The position numbers were made by a program, and so were the translations under genes. This document shows positions 27,129 through 37,799 of a DNA stretch of 64,000 bases, in pieces. How positions within the stretch are numbered: position 1 is the stretch's first letter; each line of letters starts with the position of its first letter. Source of the DNA: Zygaena filipendulae (lineage: Eukaryota > Arthropoda > Insecta > Lepidoptera > Zygaenidae); the NCBI GenBank assembly GCA_907165275.2, contig OU015672.1, positions 6,368,501-6,432,500 on the forward strand. The letters are read 5' to 3'. The notes beneath the pieces were generated by a model. It was given only the letters and a program-made list of their open reading frames with translations, made no database searches and had not been told where the DNA came from.

Positions 27129-27660
27129 TTCACACATAAATCATAATAATGAACCATCGATAAGTAGGAAGAAGAGAAAAACAAACGAGTGCGCAAGATG
27201 TGAAACTTTTCGTTTTACTACGCCATCTGTTAAATAATAATCAAATGAATTTATTTAAAAAATTCAACGGGAAAGTCATTCCCGTTTAATATCTAAACTA
27301 TGCAACAGATTTTGAAACGGATGCTTCCGGAAGATTTAGGTACTTATTTATAAGGAGTTTCCGAGGAAATCTTAAAATTCACGTGGCTGGGAACAAATAA
27401 TAATCCGACAAAAATGGTATCGTTCAAGGACACTGTCAGGCTGTGTCCTCCTTGCGTTCAAGTCTGCAATTTCACGGGTTCCGTTAAAAAAAGACATTGA
27501 TCACGAGCTTGTTGGACCACACACAGCTCAAGGTTCCGAAATAGGAAAGTTCACTGATGATATTCAGAGTTATACCATAATTTTTACTGTCCATACTCAC
27601 CAACTATAGATTTAAAAAGGCAGTTTGAGATGTCTTATTATGATTTTTTAAAACTATAGT

Positions 27661-27895
27661 TGGACATAGAGAAGCAATAGTGTGTTAACCCACATTGGAG
27701 AAATTTTGAGTAAATCGTGTTTTAAAATCATATCGTCATTTTGTTTCAGCATTTTTTTTATGTTTAAAATTTTTTTGGTATTTAAACAATGTAAAAAGGT
27801 AAACATATAATTAAAAAACGTTCTATAACTCAATAAAGCGTTTTGAATCAATAACTTAATATTGTGGGTTAACATGTATTGCTTATCTGCGTCCA
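27661..27895 (+). mobile_element. TGGAC-end MITE
   Basis: TGGACATAGAGAAGCAATAG to TTGCTTATCTGCGTCCA, 235 bp, same internal sequence as the 3809 copy. Confidence 0.75.
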
Positions 27896-28269
27896 GTTAC
27901 TACTCCGCACGCATGTTTTATTTTTTATTTTATTTGAGCAACCAACAAATTAATACATTATTAAACTTAAACATAACGTTGGTCCATAAATCATAATCCA
28001 AAATGATTCCACGTGTTTTTTTAATTCGATTACGAAATCCAAAACACACGCATATGTACACTTTTTTTCATCCCTCAATTACATTTTTCTCGTCATAATT
28101 TATTTAAGTACATTTTAATTTTTTGGAATTTTTCTTACAGACTATTCATAGAATGCATCTTCCTTTCATCTGCCAATAGTCTCCGAGTAAAATGACTGTG
28201 AGACCGTCAGACGAAAGTATACGTGCAAGACAATATTATACGTTCCAATTTTTGCCATTGGTTACGGAA

Positions 28270-28615
28270 CCCTAAGCGTCATTTACACTCGCGTACGAGC
28301 AACGAGGCGAACCACGCGGCGAGCCCCGAGCGACTGTTTACATTCGCGCTTCGTCGCTCGCCGCGTGGTTTGCCTCGTCGCTCGTGCCGCTCGCGTCCCC
28401 CGGAGCGGCTTTTTTGTCACGAGTCAAAGGGACGAAAAAGGAGCAAGGGGCGCGGGGCGAGGGACGAGGCGCGAGTGTGAACAGGCGCTAGGGGCTCGCC
28501 GCGTGGTTCGCCTCGTCACTCGCACCGCTCGCTTCCGGAGCGGTTTTTTGGTCACGAGTCAAAGGACCTCGCGTCAAAGCGAGCGTGGTGTTTACACTCG
28601 CGTTCTCGCTTCAGT
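28270..28615. repeat. CpG-rich repeat cluster with 72-base direct repeats
   Basis: GCTCGCCGCGTGGTTTGCC at 28357 and GCTCGCCGCGTGGTTCGCC at 28495 start two ~72-base direct repeats that both end GTCACGAGTCAAAGG. The left side has the inverse (GGCGAACCACGCGGCGAGCC). TTTACACTCGCG motifs bound the region. Long reading frames here follow from the GC content and are not genes. Confidence 0.6.
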
Positions 28616-28807
28616 CGGGTTTCAACTTTGGGCCGCGATGGTTGTGTGCTTTTAAACTGAATAATTGGATTGGTTGTAACTTGCAACAAGAAACGTTTTG
28701 GTTTCTAGAATTATTTTAAAAGAAACCGATAATTTGGGATCCCAAACATAGATTCCACAAAAATAACCAAAAAGTAAACGTTATATGGACTAGATTTTAT
28801 TAAGAAA

Positions 28808-29086
28808 CTAGCTGTGCCCCGCGGTTTCACCCGCGTGAAAAGTTTTTATGTAACAACTTTTTTTTCTTGACATCCGATTTGAATGAAACAAAGCCTATAT
28901 GTAGATCCAGGCTAAGCTTACAGAAAGACAGAAAAGTTTTTTAAAAACCCTTTTATTGTGCTTGGTTACTCTTCCCCCCCCCCCCCCCGTCCGTCCGCTC
29001 CGTTCCGTCCCCTGTCAGTTTTTGTTAAAAATATTCAATGTACAGAATCGCGGATTCTTTCTATCTTTTATAGATAGATAGATAGA
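28808..29086 (-). mobile_element. Non-autonomous Helitron, group A, with internal C run
   Basis: CTAGCTGTGCCCCGCGG at the left, GATTCTTTCTATC and a TAGA repeat at the right, flanked by A and T. Where other copies have GACA repeats this copy has a long C run (about 28974-28988) followed by GTCCGTCCG, so replication slippage or assembly error is possible. Confidence 0.65.
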
Positions 29087-29267
29087 TATGTAGACCTCCA
29101 ACCGCACTAAACAATAAACCTTTCGACAGCATCTCCTGCGCAAAAAACAGTTGATGACACCCGGCGCAGAAGTAGATGATATTGACAATTTTATTTATTT
29201 TATTTTTTTAAATTATTTATTTAAAGTTTAATTATTTATTTAATTTATTTATTTTACTAGCTATTAT

Positions 29268-29815
29268 ATTCTAGCGTGTCCCCGCGGTGTCATCCGCGTT
29301 AATTTTAAAGATCCTGCGGGAATTCCGGGATAAAAAGTACCCTATCTGTTATTCTGAATTACTTCTACTTGAAGCAAGATCAAAATATTAGCCTATACAT
29401 GCATTTAATTTTCGACGTTTACAAAATAATGGTTAACGATATCTCTTGATTATTTCAGGAATAAATGAAATTTTAACCGTCGAGAACCTGTATCACGCAC
29501 ATACAGGCACAGGACAGTTCAAATTTCAAAAAACTTTTGTTAGCAATACATAGATGGCGCAATATTAATACAATAATTATTAGCCAAGCTTGGTAAAAAA
29601 TCCTATAGAGCAGATAGCAGACAGTAGATATATAATATGATAATAGGAATCTATAGCTATTATTATTATTTTTTGATATTTTTATAGCTGTTATATTGTA
29701 AAGTTTCAAATATTGTTTCAAATATTGTAAAGTTGAAATCCATTCAGTAGTTTTTGCGTGAAAACGTAACAAACATCCATACAATCCATACAAACTTTAT
29801 AATATAAAGATTTTT
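29268..29815 (-). mobile_element. Helitron-type element, diverged and expanded
   Basis: TCTAGCGTGTCCCCGCGG at the left and GCGTGAAAACGTAACAAACA then TTTATAATATAAAG at the right, in reverse. The middle ~300 bases are not shared with other copies here, so it may hold an inserted sequence. Confidence 0.45.
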
Positions 29816-30031
29816 AGAATAATAAGTAAGGATTTCATTTATTAAAATTAATCGAGTAGTAGTAAAAGCTCAGTAAGCAAAGTCGTCTTGTTGCCGCTAA
29901 CACTTCGACATCCTCCCTTGTTGCTAGCTCAAAGACAACTGAACTGAACGCACTGCAGGCCGCAGCTCTTTTGTCTCTTTTCCATCGATCGTGCGGTCGC
30001 GGTCGCTCGCACGAGCGACGGGACGAGGCAG

Positions 30032-30186
30032 CGTTTACACTCGCACCTCGTACCCCACCACGAAACGAAGCACAAGACGAGGAACGAGGTGCGAGTGTAA
30101 ACGCCGATAAAACAGCGTTTACACTCGCGCCTCGTACCTGGCCACAAGACGAACCACGAGGCGAGGAACGAGGCGCGAGTGTAAAT
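30032..30186. repeat. Two tandem CpG-rich palindromes with GTTTACACTCGC ends
   Basis: Unit 1 (30032-30103): CGTTTACACTCGCACCTCGT returns perfectly inverted as ACGAGGTGCGAGTGTAAACG. Unit 2 (30116-30186) has the same layout, 18 of 19 matching. The spacer is CGATAAAACAG-like. Same end motif as the cluster at 28270. Confidence 0.65.
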
Positions 30187-30378
30187 CCCGTATAAAAAAA
30201 CGTTCAAAGTTCTCCCCTCCCCGCTGTGTAAGCCACCCCTCGGTCCCCGCGACGCACCAGCGACCTTCCCCAAGGACGACCACTCGCATATCCTGTCGTG
30301 TAGCCGTCCCTCCGGACCTCCGACGATCGGAATGAACGCGCGTCCTTTAGGAACGGTTCAAATTGAATACAATGGTTA

Positions 30379-30745
30379 AGGTCGAGTTTTTATGCAATGA
30401 CTTTTAAAGGGAGTCCTTGGCGGTAATTCAAGATGGCGGTTACGTCATTTATTTTCGTGTTGATAAAAAACTGTTTATAATGGATTTTGTTGTGTTTTAT
30501 GGTTAGGTACGGGACAATAATTTTCACTGGCAGTTTTTATAAGCGCTAAAGTTATGTGACGTTTTGAGCTGATGTCTTGGGTGTCCTCCAAGAGTGTGGA
30601 GAAAGATTCTCTAAAAGCACTATTATTTGCAATTTTAATCGGTATGTACAACGATCCTAAAAATTCATTTATTTTATTAGAATTGAAACTGGCCAAATGC
30701 ACTATAAAGAAGAAACGAAGAAGGTCAAGTTTTTATGCAATGACA
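30379..30745 (+). repeat. Dispersed repeat bounded by a GTCGAGTTTTTATGCAATGAC direct repeat
   Basis: AGGTCGAGTTTTTATGCAAT at 30379 recurs with one change at 30722, about 343 bases apart. The interior (GGATTTTGTTGTGTTTTA, GTGTCCTCCAAGAG, TTGCAATTT, ACAACGAT) is shared with 54657-54900. Confidence 0.5.
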
Positions 30746-31362
30746 TTAAAAGAACCTGCCAGTTATACTTAAGTAATTGTTATGCATTTAACAAAGGGCT
30801 GTCCAGATCATTATTTACCGCCTGTTTTTACCTTCGCAATAGTTATCATAATATGTAACAACTTTGGGTAACGTCAGTTAAATTGTCGTCTTGTATTGCA
30901 TATTGTTACCAAATAAAATAGAATACGACGCACAATTATTTCGACTGCTTGATCTCGGCAAAATCTTGGAAACTTTATCGCACCGGTTCCACAAAATGTA
31001 GATTAGATATGCGAGGTTTGAAACAACGCTGTGTTTTGCAACAACTGTGCAAAATATTACAAGAAAACATGTAACTACCTAAATATTGCAGATTTTTTAA
31101 CAAAAATCTTGTTACACCTGTAATGTAAACATAACTATTAACAGGACACTAAAGATAGTATCAAATATGTGTTTACATTACACATAGAATACATTACGCA
31201 AAATCATCTAAAATATTTTAAACAGCTGAGCGCATGTAGAACTTAAATGACAGATGTGTCGGATTTTTATAGCATTTGAGCCAAGCCATCCATCTTATAG
31301 ACCTAACTATCAAAACTAATATATTTATTAATATATATAATAATTTACAAGTTATACAATAC

Positions 31363-31567
31363 TAGCTGTTCCCCACAATTTTGCCCGCGGTCATTTCGGA
31401 GTTCCAGGATAAACTATAAATACTTACCTAAATACTTCCTAATGAATCTCTCTATCAGTCTATTTGGTGAAACCCGCGTGATAGTAGACACAGTAGATAG
31501 ATTTTCAGTGTATTGGGAAACAGACAGACAGACGCGGCGGAGAACTTTGTTTTATAATATGTAAGGA
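31363..31567 (-). mobile_element. Helitron-type element, diverged
   Basis: CTAGCTGTTCCCCAC at the left, GACAGACAGACG and TTATAATATGTAAGGA at the right. Flanked by A on the left. Confidence 0.5.
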
Positions 31568-32228
31568 TAATGAGTAAATAAAACAAAAAGACGACTATTA
31601 AAAACGAATTGTTGATGAGATGGTGGCTGAAATTTCCGAATTTCTAAAACTTAACTTTTGTCAAAACGGGTAAACCAAAAAGTTCACGACAAATTGAGTA
31701 AAATAATAACTGTGGACCAAGTAGTAAAAGGACTAGGGCTGCATAACACAATAGAGACTAGAGAGACATATAGACACAAGAGAGACACATCATTGCGAAT
31801 CGACTGAAGTCGCATTCCAAAAATATTCAGCAACGAAACCGCACCCAGACTTGACAAATAGTGATAAAATCGTGTAACAATAAATAAAGCGGCCGTATTG
31901 CTAGCAAATGATGACATAACCAGCTCTATAGCCTATCTCACTGGAAGCTGGTCACAGATAAGTTTCTAGGTCTCCTCGGATGTCCTAATACCTGTTTTGA
32001 AAGAACCTGCCTATATCTCAGTTGCTTTTGCTATCGTAATTTTGCAACACATAAAAATATGGTGTTGGTTTTATTTAAGTAGATACCTACTAGTCCATTG
32101 CCCGTCCTTGTGTTATGAAACACTAGTTGTGCCCCGCGGTTTCACGCGTGAATTTCGGCATTCCCGCAGGAACTTATGTAATTAAAACATCATCACAGAT
32201 TTAAGAGGTAGGTAGGTATATACATACG

Positions 32229-32527
32229 TCCTTACTAATATTATAAACGTGAAAGTTGTTAGTTACGCTTTCACGCCTGGATGGCTCAACTGATCATCAT
32301 GAAATTTTGCATACACGTTGTCAGGGATACAGAGAAGGACATAGGGTAGTTTTTATCCCGAAATTCTTGCAGCAACTACGAAATTAACGCGGGTGGAACT
32401 GGGTAAAATTTTGCATACCTTCAACCCGTTGTCACGGGTACAAAAAAGGGTATATAGGGTACTTATATTCCAGAATTCCCGCGGGAACTCCGAAATCACC
32501 GCGGGTGAAACTACAATATCTAACTAG
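32229..32527 (+). mobile_element. Helitron group B with partial internal duplication
   Basis: TCCTTACTAATATTATAAAC to CTAG at 32527. The segment from AAATTTTGCATAC through the GGAATTC region occurs twice within the element (about 32300 and 32408). Confidence 0.6.
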
Positions 32528-32714
32528 TATATCAAAATTTCTATGAACAACACCTACACACCAAACGTAGTGTAACGCGTAATGCAAATGCAACGCACCG
32601 TACTTAATGAATTCTTTCTCTAAAAAAATCTCGCTTCCCAACATCATCTAAATCTAGTACTAAACAAAATATAACTAGGTACTCGATTACTACGTATATC
32701 TAGCTGTTGAATTA

Positions 32715-33036
32715 TCTATTATAATAAAAGAATCGAATCTGCGATTCTGTACATTGAATATTTTTACCTAAAATTGAGAGAGGGGTGATAAAAGAAGAGT
32801 AGCCAAGCACACAAGTAACCAAGCACAAAAAAAAGTTTTTAATTTTTTTTTCTGTCTGTCTGTCTGTTCGCGATAATCGCCGAATCTACTGAACAGATTG
32901 TCATGCGGTTTTCACAGATAGTTTAAGCTTAGCCGGGAGCTAAAACAAAGCCTATATAGGCTTTGTTTAATTCAAATTCAAAAAAAGTTGTTACATAAAA
33001 ACTTTTCACGCGGGTGAAACCGCGGGGCTCAGCTAG
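32715..33036 (+). mobile_element. Non-autonomous Helitron, group A, complete
   Basis: TCTATTATAATAAAAGAATC to GCGGGGCTCAGCTAG, flanked by A (32714) and T (33037). 322 bp. Includes a short palindromic AAAGCCTATATAGGCTTT at 32947-32964. Confidence 0.75.
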
Positions 33037-33645
33037 TATCTAATATCACTCATTGCACAAATCGAACAATGGCCGCTCATCTGACATTCACTGACTTGCA
33101 TAACGTGTGCAAGTGAATGCGATTCAAGACTATTATGCTGCACAGTTTTGACATTTTTAATACTTAATAGACATCTTATTATTTGTCCGATTAAACTAGA
33201 CTTTACTGCGTGCGAATTCGATCTAGGGCGAATAGAATCTGGGTCGTACAGGCCTTATAGAATTAATAGGGAACTAGATCGTTAATTACTATTCAGCTCG
33301 ATACCTAGCTGATAGTATTTTTGCTCTACTGACCTTACTATAGCTTTCTCTGTCACTCATATGCAATCGGCAACAAAAGACAAGAGAAAAGATGGGTATA
33401 CTAACTCCGGACTTCAATAGTATCATTGTTTTTTTTTCTAGATCATATTTAACAAAAGACGTGCATTTAAACTATGGATGCAAGTATTCTAATTTAGCTG
33501 TATACTGTATTATCTATGGCTGGATGTTGATGACATATTTCCATTTACAACTTTTTCTTTGACCACAGTGGAAAATAATTGTAACAGAAATTATTAAGAA
33601 ACTTATCAGACGTTTCAAATTGTTTGGTCTCTCTCATATTATTCA

Positions 33646-33950
33646 CTAGCTGTGCCCCGCGGTTTCACCCGCATGAAAGGTTTTTATACAACAACTTTTT
33701 TTCTGACATCCGATTTCAATGAAACAAAGCCTATATGTAGCTCCAGGCTAAGCTTAATCTACCTGTGAAAACCGCATGACAATCGGTTCAGTGGATGCGG
33801 AGATTATCGCGAACAGACAGACAGACAGACAGAGAGAAAAGAATTTTAAAAACTTTTTTTTTTTGGTTTGGTTACTCTTCTTTTATCACCCCTCTCAATT
33901 TCAGGTAAAAATATTCAATGTACAGAATCGCGGATTCTACTCTGTTATAT
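33646..33950 (-). mobile_element. Non-autonomous Helitron, group A
   Basis: CTAGCTGTGCCCCGCGG at the left (after A), GACA repeat in the middle and CGCGGATTCTACTCTGTTAT at the right. It lies about 600 bp from the group A copy at 32715 in inverted orientation. Confidence 0.7.
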
Positions 33951-34019
33951 CCTATAATTTTTTACCCAACTACGGCAAGGGTTAAAGCAAGGGTTATTTT
34001 TTATATTTATGTCTAGGGG

Positions 34020-34250
34020 TACATTTTTAAGAAAGAAAGAAGAATGGAAGAAAGAAATTACATTTATTTCAGCACAACACACAAGAAAAACAAACAAACA
34101 TCAACAGTGCCTAATCTAAAGAGACATAGATAATATCTCTTGCGTGCTCTGCCGAAAGGGTCACCAACTCAGCATTAGCTAGGTGCGGGAACACCTAGCG
34201 CTGGTTTTCAGTCGGCAGCCCGCTGTCACGCACGGACGGGGTAACAAAAG
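34020..34250 (-). mobile_element. LINE 3' end, reverse orientation, TTTC-rich tail
   Basis: On the - strand GTGCTGAAATAAATGTAATT is followed by TTTCTTTC-type repeats (34030-34062). The CTGAAATAAATG end resembles that of the LINE at 59.2 kb. Confidence 0.4.
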
Positions 34251-34688
34251 AAGAGGCAAAAATGATACTCATACATATAAATATAAATACACCAACTAAA
34301 CATAAAAATATAAAAGATGAATAAAAGTAAAAAATACAAGTAAATAATTCTTACTCAAATAAACATTACATATAAAGTACCTGAACAATATAAAGCGAGT
34401 TTATTTGAAAAATATTATTTAAGCGACAGGATCTAGTTCTAAACTTACACGAATATTCGAATTACAAAGTAACTAAGATAAAATATTTGCTGTCGTGTAC
34501 CATAGAAACGCCAACAATCGACACTTTGGTAATTGAATATTCAAATTTACTGGACGTCATAGGAATTTAACGCCGCATTTTACGGTCGTTTGCTCTGATA
34601 GAAAGGTGGTGTCTATTACACATATTACACCGTACATTATAATGTTTAGTGACCGTAACGAATTACAATTTATGATTATATCTATTGA

Positions 34689-34912
34689 CTAGTTGTCCCG
34701 CGCGGTTTCACCCGCGATAATTTCGAAGTTCCCGCGGAATTGTTCCATAGAAATTTTTCAACCCCTTTTCATCCCCTTATGGGTTGAATTTTCAAAAATC
34801 CTTTCTTATCGAATGCCTATACACCCTCCACGTTTCAGGTCTCTACGATCAGCGGTTTGGGTTGGGCGTTGATCCATCAGTCATTCAGGACAAAGCATTT
34901 TATATCTATAGA
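34689..34912 (-). mobile_element. Helitron, group C (TCTATACATATAAAATGC-type 5' end)
   Basis: In its own orientation starts TCTATAGATATAAAATGC and ends CTAG, flanked by A and T. Shares the blocks TTTGTCCTGAATGACTGATG and CCGCTGATCGTAGAGACC with the element at 63334-63544, but has an extra GGGTTGAATTTTC segment. Confidence 0.65.
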
Positions 34913-35192
34913 TATAATAGACAGATATGTATAGGTATTATTATTTGAATACCTATTACAGAATTACACTTAATATTTGCAGTAATAATAATGTCACTAA
35001 AATAAATAAGTTTATTTGTCGCATTACAAGCATCCGCGAAAATACGGAGGTACTAGCTGTTCCTCACGGTTTCAGTTTCATCCGTGTTATTTCAGAACTC
35101 CCGCGAGAATCCCGGTCCAACCAGAATTACTGTTTCAACTTACGTTGCTAATTCCATAACTCCTCGTCCACATTCGACCAAGAGGGCATAAA

Positions 35193-35429
35193 TGGACATA
35201 GATAAGCAATAGTGTGTTAACCCACATTGGAGAAATTTTGAGTAAATCGTGTTTTAAAAGTATAGCGCCATTTTGTCTCAATATTTTTTATATTCAATAT
35301 TTAGTTACATATTTAAGCAGTGTTATAAGGTAAACACATAATTAAAAAATGTTCCCCAATTCTCAATACATTGTTCTGAATCAATAACTTGATTTTGTGG
35401 GTTAACGTGTTATTGCTTATCTGCGTCCA
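35193..35429 (+). mobile_element. TGGAC-end MITE
   Basis: TGGACATAGATAAGCAATAG to TTGCTTATCTGCGTCCA, 237 bp. Confidence 0.75.
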
Positions 35430-35459
35430 AATTCATAAGAGATAAGCACTGAAAAATAC

Positions 35460-36066
35460 TTTTCATTACTCATACTCGGAAAGTAGGTCTGAAGTTGCCT
35501 GAGAAGCGGGTTGAAAGTAACCCTTTTCAGCCCTAGGGAGAATCGCTTTCAACTGACAACTGTCAAATTATTAAAAAAAAACTAGGTCTATTTTCACATT
35601 TCTATTGAACCATGTTTCAACTTTCTATACAGCCAGCGCGATGTAAAATTGAAATAACGTAAAGTTTAAGTAGGTATTAATTAAAATAAAATTCACTCAC
35701 TTTTTCTTAAGCTAATTCCTATTTATATTTTTTTATTTTCTTTAATTAATACTTAATAATTAAAGATAATATTTTTTTTAGGTCCCCACAACGTAAATAA
35801 AAAATACTGGCTGAATAGCTAGCTGGCCAAAGAAAAAGAAATAGGTGGGAAAGTGTCAAGCGACTATCCGATCTTCACTCATTTTTTCTTTAGCTAATTC
35901 CTATTTTTATTTTGACTTTCCTGCATTCGTAATGAAAAGCACAGTGTTATCCTCGGGAGAAAGACTTATTTAGTCCCTCGATCTATAGGCGCCCTCGCTA
36001 CGCTCGGGCGCCAAACCCCGTCTCGGGACTAAATAAGTTACTTTCACCCCTAGGATGACAATGTAC
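35460..36066. repeat. Dispersed repeat with foldback centre, copy 1
   Basis: Matches 48657-49016 with three visible differences over the first ~265 bases. This copy has ~180 extra bases between two near-identical 35-base blocks (TTCACTCACTTTTTCTTAAG at 35691 and TTCACTCATTTTTTCTTTAG at 35874). Its right part is a hairpin: GACTTATTTAGTCC and GGACTAAATAAGT enclose GGCGCCC TCGCTACGCTC GGGCGCC near 35990-36013. Confidence 0.65.
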
Positions 36067-36598
36067 TATTTTTTTTTCTTTTTCAAAAGAATAGAATCCG
36101 GCAAGTAAAGCACGACAGACATCCGCAAACATCCGGTTCTGAGGAGTGGGTAGGCCCGGGGGTGAATGACCCGCTTTCGTATAAAAGATCTAGGTACTCG
36201 GATACGGCGCACGCGCCTGTTATCGTGGCACACTGCAGATCTCAGCTGCATAAACGGAGAACTATTCCGCACATTTGTGGTTGACACGATGCAAACATTC
36301 TCGCCTAAGTTCGAGGGTGAATTTAAAAAAAAAATCCTGAAATACGCGTTGCTTAATAAAAAGAAGAACCCAAACAGATACCGTTTTTCACGACTATAAC
36401 TCCCAAAATACAAGCTTCAATAGTCCTTTTTGACTGTTTTTGGCCCTTTACGGGTTGAATTTTTTTTTTGTATTGGGTTTATCCTATGTCCTTTTCTGCA
36501 CTGTACCCCTAATCGTTGTATGCTAAATTGTATCATGATTGGTTGAATAGTTTAGACATGAAACAAAACAATAAACAAACAAACTCATGTTCTGCTCA

Positions 36599-36900
36599 TC
36601 TATATATATAAAAGAAAGTCGTGTTAGTTACACTATTTATAACTCAAGAACGGCTGAACCGATTTGGTTGAAAATTGGTGGGGAGGTAGCTTAGAACCAG
36701 GAAACGGACATAAGATACTTTTTATCCCGGAATTCCCGCAGGAACTCCGAAATTAACGTCAGTGAAATCTCATGAAATTTTGCATACTTAGGTACACATT
36801 ATCAGGGGTACAGAAAAGGACATAGGGTAGGTACTTTGCATTCCGGAATTCCTGCGGGATCTCCGAAATTTCCGCGGGTGAAACCACGGGGGACAGCAAG
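36599..36900 (+). mobile_element. Helitron, group D (TCTATATATATAAAAGAAAG 5' end)
   Basis: Starts TCTATATATATAAAAGAAAG, contains CTCAAGAACGGCTGAACC, and ends in a group B-like 3' half (CGCGGGTGAAACCACGG, GGGGGACAGCAAG). The 3' half holds two GGAATTCC-plus-CTCCGAAATT modules, as in other copies with partial duplication. Confidence 0.6.
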
Positions 36901-37292
36901 TATAATATTATTAATTAGGATTTATTGAACACAAACGCAAATGGGATGGAATGGCATGGTCTTATGGAGTTCTTAACTGAGTAAAGTAGTAGTAGAGAGA
37001 GTATAAAGGGGGCGTAAAAATTTTAGCATTAAAATCCTCATTATGCATTTTAACTAAACGCTAAACTGAATAAATTAAGCATATATTTTTAGTATATTAT
37101 GTTGTATGGATACCGCGATTAGAATAGGGCGCCTGGCCACAGCGGGAAATTCCCCAGATCATTCCTAATGATACTCTAAAACATTATTATTAGGTGTTAT
37201 TCTAGTTTGGTTGGTCATAATAGAACTTAGGATGTACTTTTCTTACTGTTAGGTCTAAAACCTTTTTATTACCTACCTAGCCAAATATTAAT

Positions 37293-37602
37293 GGGGATGT
37301 GGACCACTTTTGAAAATAAAAATTCTAAGAAAGTTAGAAAATAAAAAAAACAATAGACACGTATTTTTTGCTTTTTTTAATAAAGAGATAAAGCGCATTA
37401 AAGTTTAGGGTGAGGGGGTTCGTGACGTCACTAACCACTAAAACCGCCATACAAGCCGTCAGAATAGTGACGTCACGCGAAATTTCAACTCAATATATCG
37501 CCGTTATTTTTTGGATTACGTAAAAAAAGAAAAAATACGTGTCCAATGTTTTTTTATAATCTACAAGACGGACTAAAAAATAAAAATTAGTCAACAGGCA
37601 TT
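37293..37602. mobile_element. ~310-bp TIR element (MITE), copy 1
   Basis: GGGGATGTGGACCA at the left and TTAGTCAACAGGCA at the right. Inside, TAGACACGTATTTTTTGC and AAAAAATACGTGTCCAA face each other as inverted arms, and two TGACGTCA(C) sites flank the centre. Very similar to 52989-53310. Confidence 0.65.
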
Positions 37603-37799
37603 CAACACACAAAAGACAAAACAGATATTAAAAAAGTAATTTAAACAGAACAGAGAATGTTTTAGGAGTTTTGTTAAAAACTCTCTAATTCTTTTAACTT
37701 TTTTTAATTTTTCTGTCACATAAAACGGAACCTAGGACCATCCCACGCCCAAGTTACGCGTTAAGATCTAAAAATTCAATTTCAACACAAAACCAGAGT

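Noticed and set aside
28223..28655. Arginine-rich overlapping frames
   Set aside because: They follow from CpG-rich inverted and direct repeats that lack stop codons by composition. No protein-like pattern.
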